Source: Candidatus Hydrogenedentota bacterium | Lineage (GTDB): Bacteria; Hydrogenedentota; Hydrogenedentia; Hydrogenedentales; CAITNO01 | Direction of reading: 5' to 3' | DNA length: 5,378 nt | Assembly (NCBI GenBank): GCA_903822375.1 | Contig: CAIJOU010000734.1 | Coordinates: 1 to 5,378 of the forward strand | Part shown: one piece after another, positions 4,791 through 5,378 of the stretch | How positions within the stretch are numbered: the stretch's first letter is position 1 | Layout: the number at the start of each line of letters is the position of its first letter | Made by a program: the position numbers and the translations under genes | The notes under the pieces: generated by a model | What the model saw: the letters and a program-made list of their open reading frames with translations, nothing else | Databases searched by the model: none | Told to the model about the DNA's origin: nothing

Positions 4791-5378
4791 AGTTTTCGAC
4801 ATAGGCGTCAGCTACTTCAAGCGCCTTGTCCATGATGGCGATACCCTCATCGATCTCATCCCTGGTCACGATGAGCGGCGGCGCGAGCGCTACCACGTTG
4901 CTTGGGTTGGCCGTAACCGCCATCATCCCCAGTTCTGCGAGACGTTGTGCCAGCGCCGTCTTGGCATTAGGTTCGCGCCGAAGTTTGGCATCCACGCCCA
5001 GCAGCGGCTCCCGGGTTTCCCTGTTCTTGACCAGTTCCAAGCCGACAAACAGTCCCAGACCGCGGACATCGCCGATGCTCGGGTGTTTGTCCTGAAGCTC
5101 CCTTGCCCGTTCCAGCAGATACCCGCCGAGCACCCGCGAATTCTCGATGAGTCCGTCCGTCTCGTAGATGGGAATCACGGCCAGCGCGGCGGCGCATCCG
5201 AGCGCATGGCCGGCATAGGTCGCGCCGTGCGAGAAGAAGTGTTCCTTGAAGAAATCGCCGATGTGTTTGCGCACAATGGTTGCGCCCAGGGGCACATAGC
5301 CGCTTGTGATTCCCTTGGACATGCTGAGAATGTCGGGCACCACGTCCCAATGCTCCATGGCAAACATCTTCCCCGTCC
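4789..5378 (-). CDS. Class III PLP-dependent aminotransferase, C-terminal part (5' end outside window)
   Basis: The frame is open to the right edge, and 195 complete residues are visible, beginning 'TGKMFAMEHWDVVPDILSMSKG'. The ATG at 5367 is internal, because 'TGK' before it is part of the conserved 'RTGKMFA..EHW' segment. The PLP-binding lysine is the K in 'SMSKGITSGYVPLGA' (codon 5316-5314). It is followed by 'FFSHGATYAGHALGCAAALAVI', the usual class III segment near the cofactor phosphate and dimer interface, and by 'IGDVRGLGLFVGLELVKNRETREPL' in the C-terminal domain. The family moves amino groups from omega-amino compounds (taurine, beta-alanine, GABA, diamines and others) to pyruvate or 2-oxoglutarate. 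The visible half resembles the omega-amino acid, taurine-type branch, but the residues deciding the substrate are largely upstream. It is the promoter-proximal visible gene of an operon that continues with the alcohol dehydrogenase, which suggests that the aldehyde it forms is reduced next. Confidence 0.92.
   Translation of the reverse strand, partial: TGKMFAMEHWDVVPDILSMSKGITSGYVPLGATIVRKHIGDFFKEHFFSHGATYAGHALGCAAALAVIPIYETDGLIENSRVLGGYLLERARELQDKHPSIGDVRGLGLFVGLELVKNRETREPLLGVDAKLRREPNAKTALAQRLAELGMMAVTANPSNVVALAPPLIVTRDEIDEGIAIMDKALEVADAYVEN

Noticed and set aside
3741..4835. A 364-codon open frame on the plus strand opposite the alcohol dehydrogenase
   Set aside because: The product is rich in Arg, Gly and Gln with no family-like pattern and no ribosome binding site. 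It is an antisense shadow of a GC-rich gene whose active-site residues are fully conserved on the minus strand.

Overview
The window looks like a chromosomal segment from a GC-rich, free-living bacterium. The best taxonomic pointer is the pilin-like gene at 1496-2446. Its type IV prepilin N-terminus, alanine/arginine-rich helix and late 'GCNYLYLDGHVEF' motif are typical of the large pseudopilin families of the Planctomycetes/Lentisphaerae/Verrucomicrobia group and of Hydrogenedentes-like bacteria. This placement is an inference from one gene family, not a proof.

Layout: (1) 2-265 (+) is the 3' end of a gene whose last 87 residues resemble the SCP2-like C-terminal domain of alkyl sulfatases. 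(2) 302-1039 (-) encodes an unidentified polytopic membrane protein with an apparent internal repeat, converging on gene 1. (3) 1040-1495 is a 456-base divergent intergenic region. It holds a 12-C homopolymer, a possible minus-strand -10 box inside a small dyad, and a near-consensus sigma-70 promoter for the rightward genes. (4) 1496-2446 (+) is the prepilin-like protein. (5) 2496-3614 (+) is a radical SAM protein with a reduced SPASM-type C-terminal domain, 49 bases downstream and probably in the same transcript. (6) 3615-3700 is a convergent junction with a perfect 12-bp inverted repeat. (7) On the minus strand, a class III PLP aminotransferase (4789 to beyond the right edge) is followed after 10 bases by an iron-type alcohol dehydrogenase (3669-4778). 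These form a clear two-gene operon portion.

How the genes may work together: the aminotransferase and alcohol dehydrogenase fit a two-step conversion of a primary amine to an aldehyde and then to an alcohol. Candidates are taurine to isethionate, 2-aminoethylphosphonate to hydroxyethylphosphonate, or GABA/beta-alanine to the hydroxy acid. The sequence alone does not settle the substrate. The pilin/radical SAM pair may be only co-transcribed, or the radical SAM enzyme may modify a surface or secreted product.

I saw no CRISPR array, tRNA, rRNA, insertion sequence or recognisable defence system, and nothing that I can call a clearly undescribed system. The most unusual points are the duplicated membrane protein, the C12 tract between divergent promoters, the pilin/radical SAM pairing and the active-site variant of the alcohol dehydrogenase.
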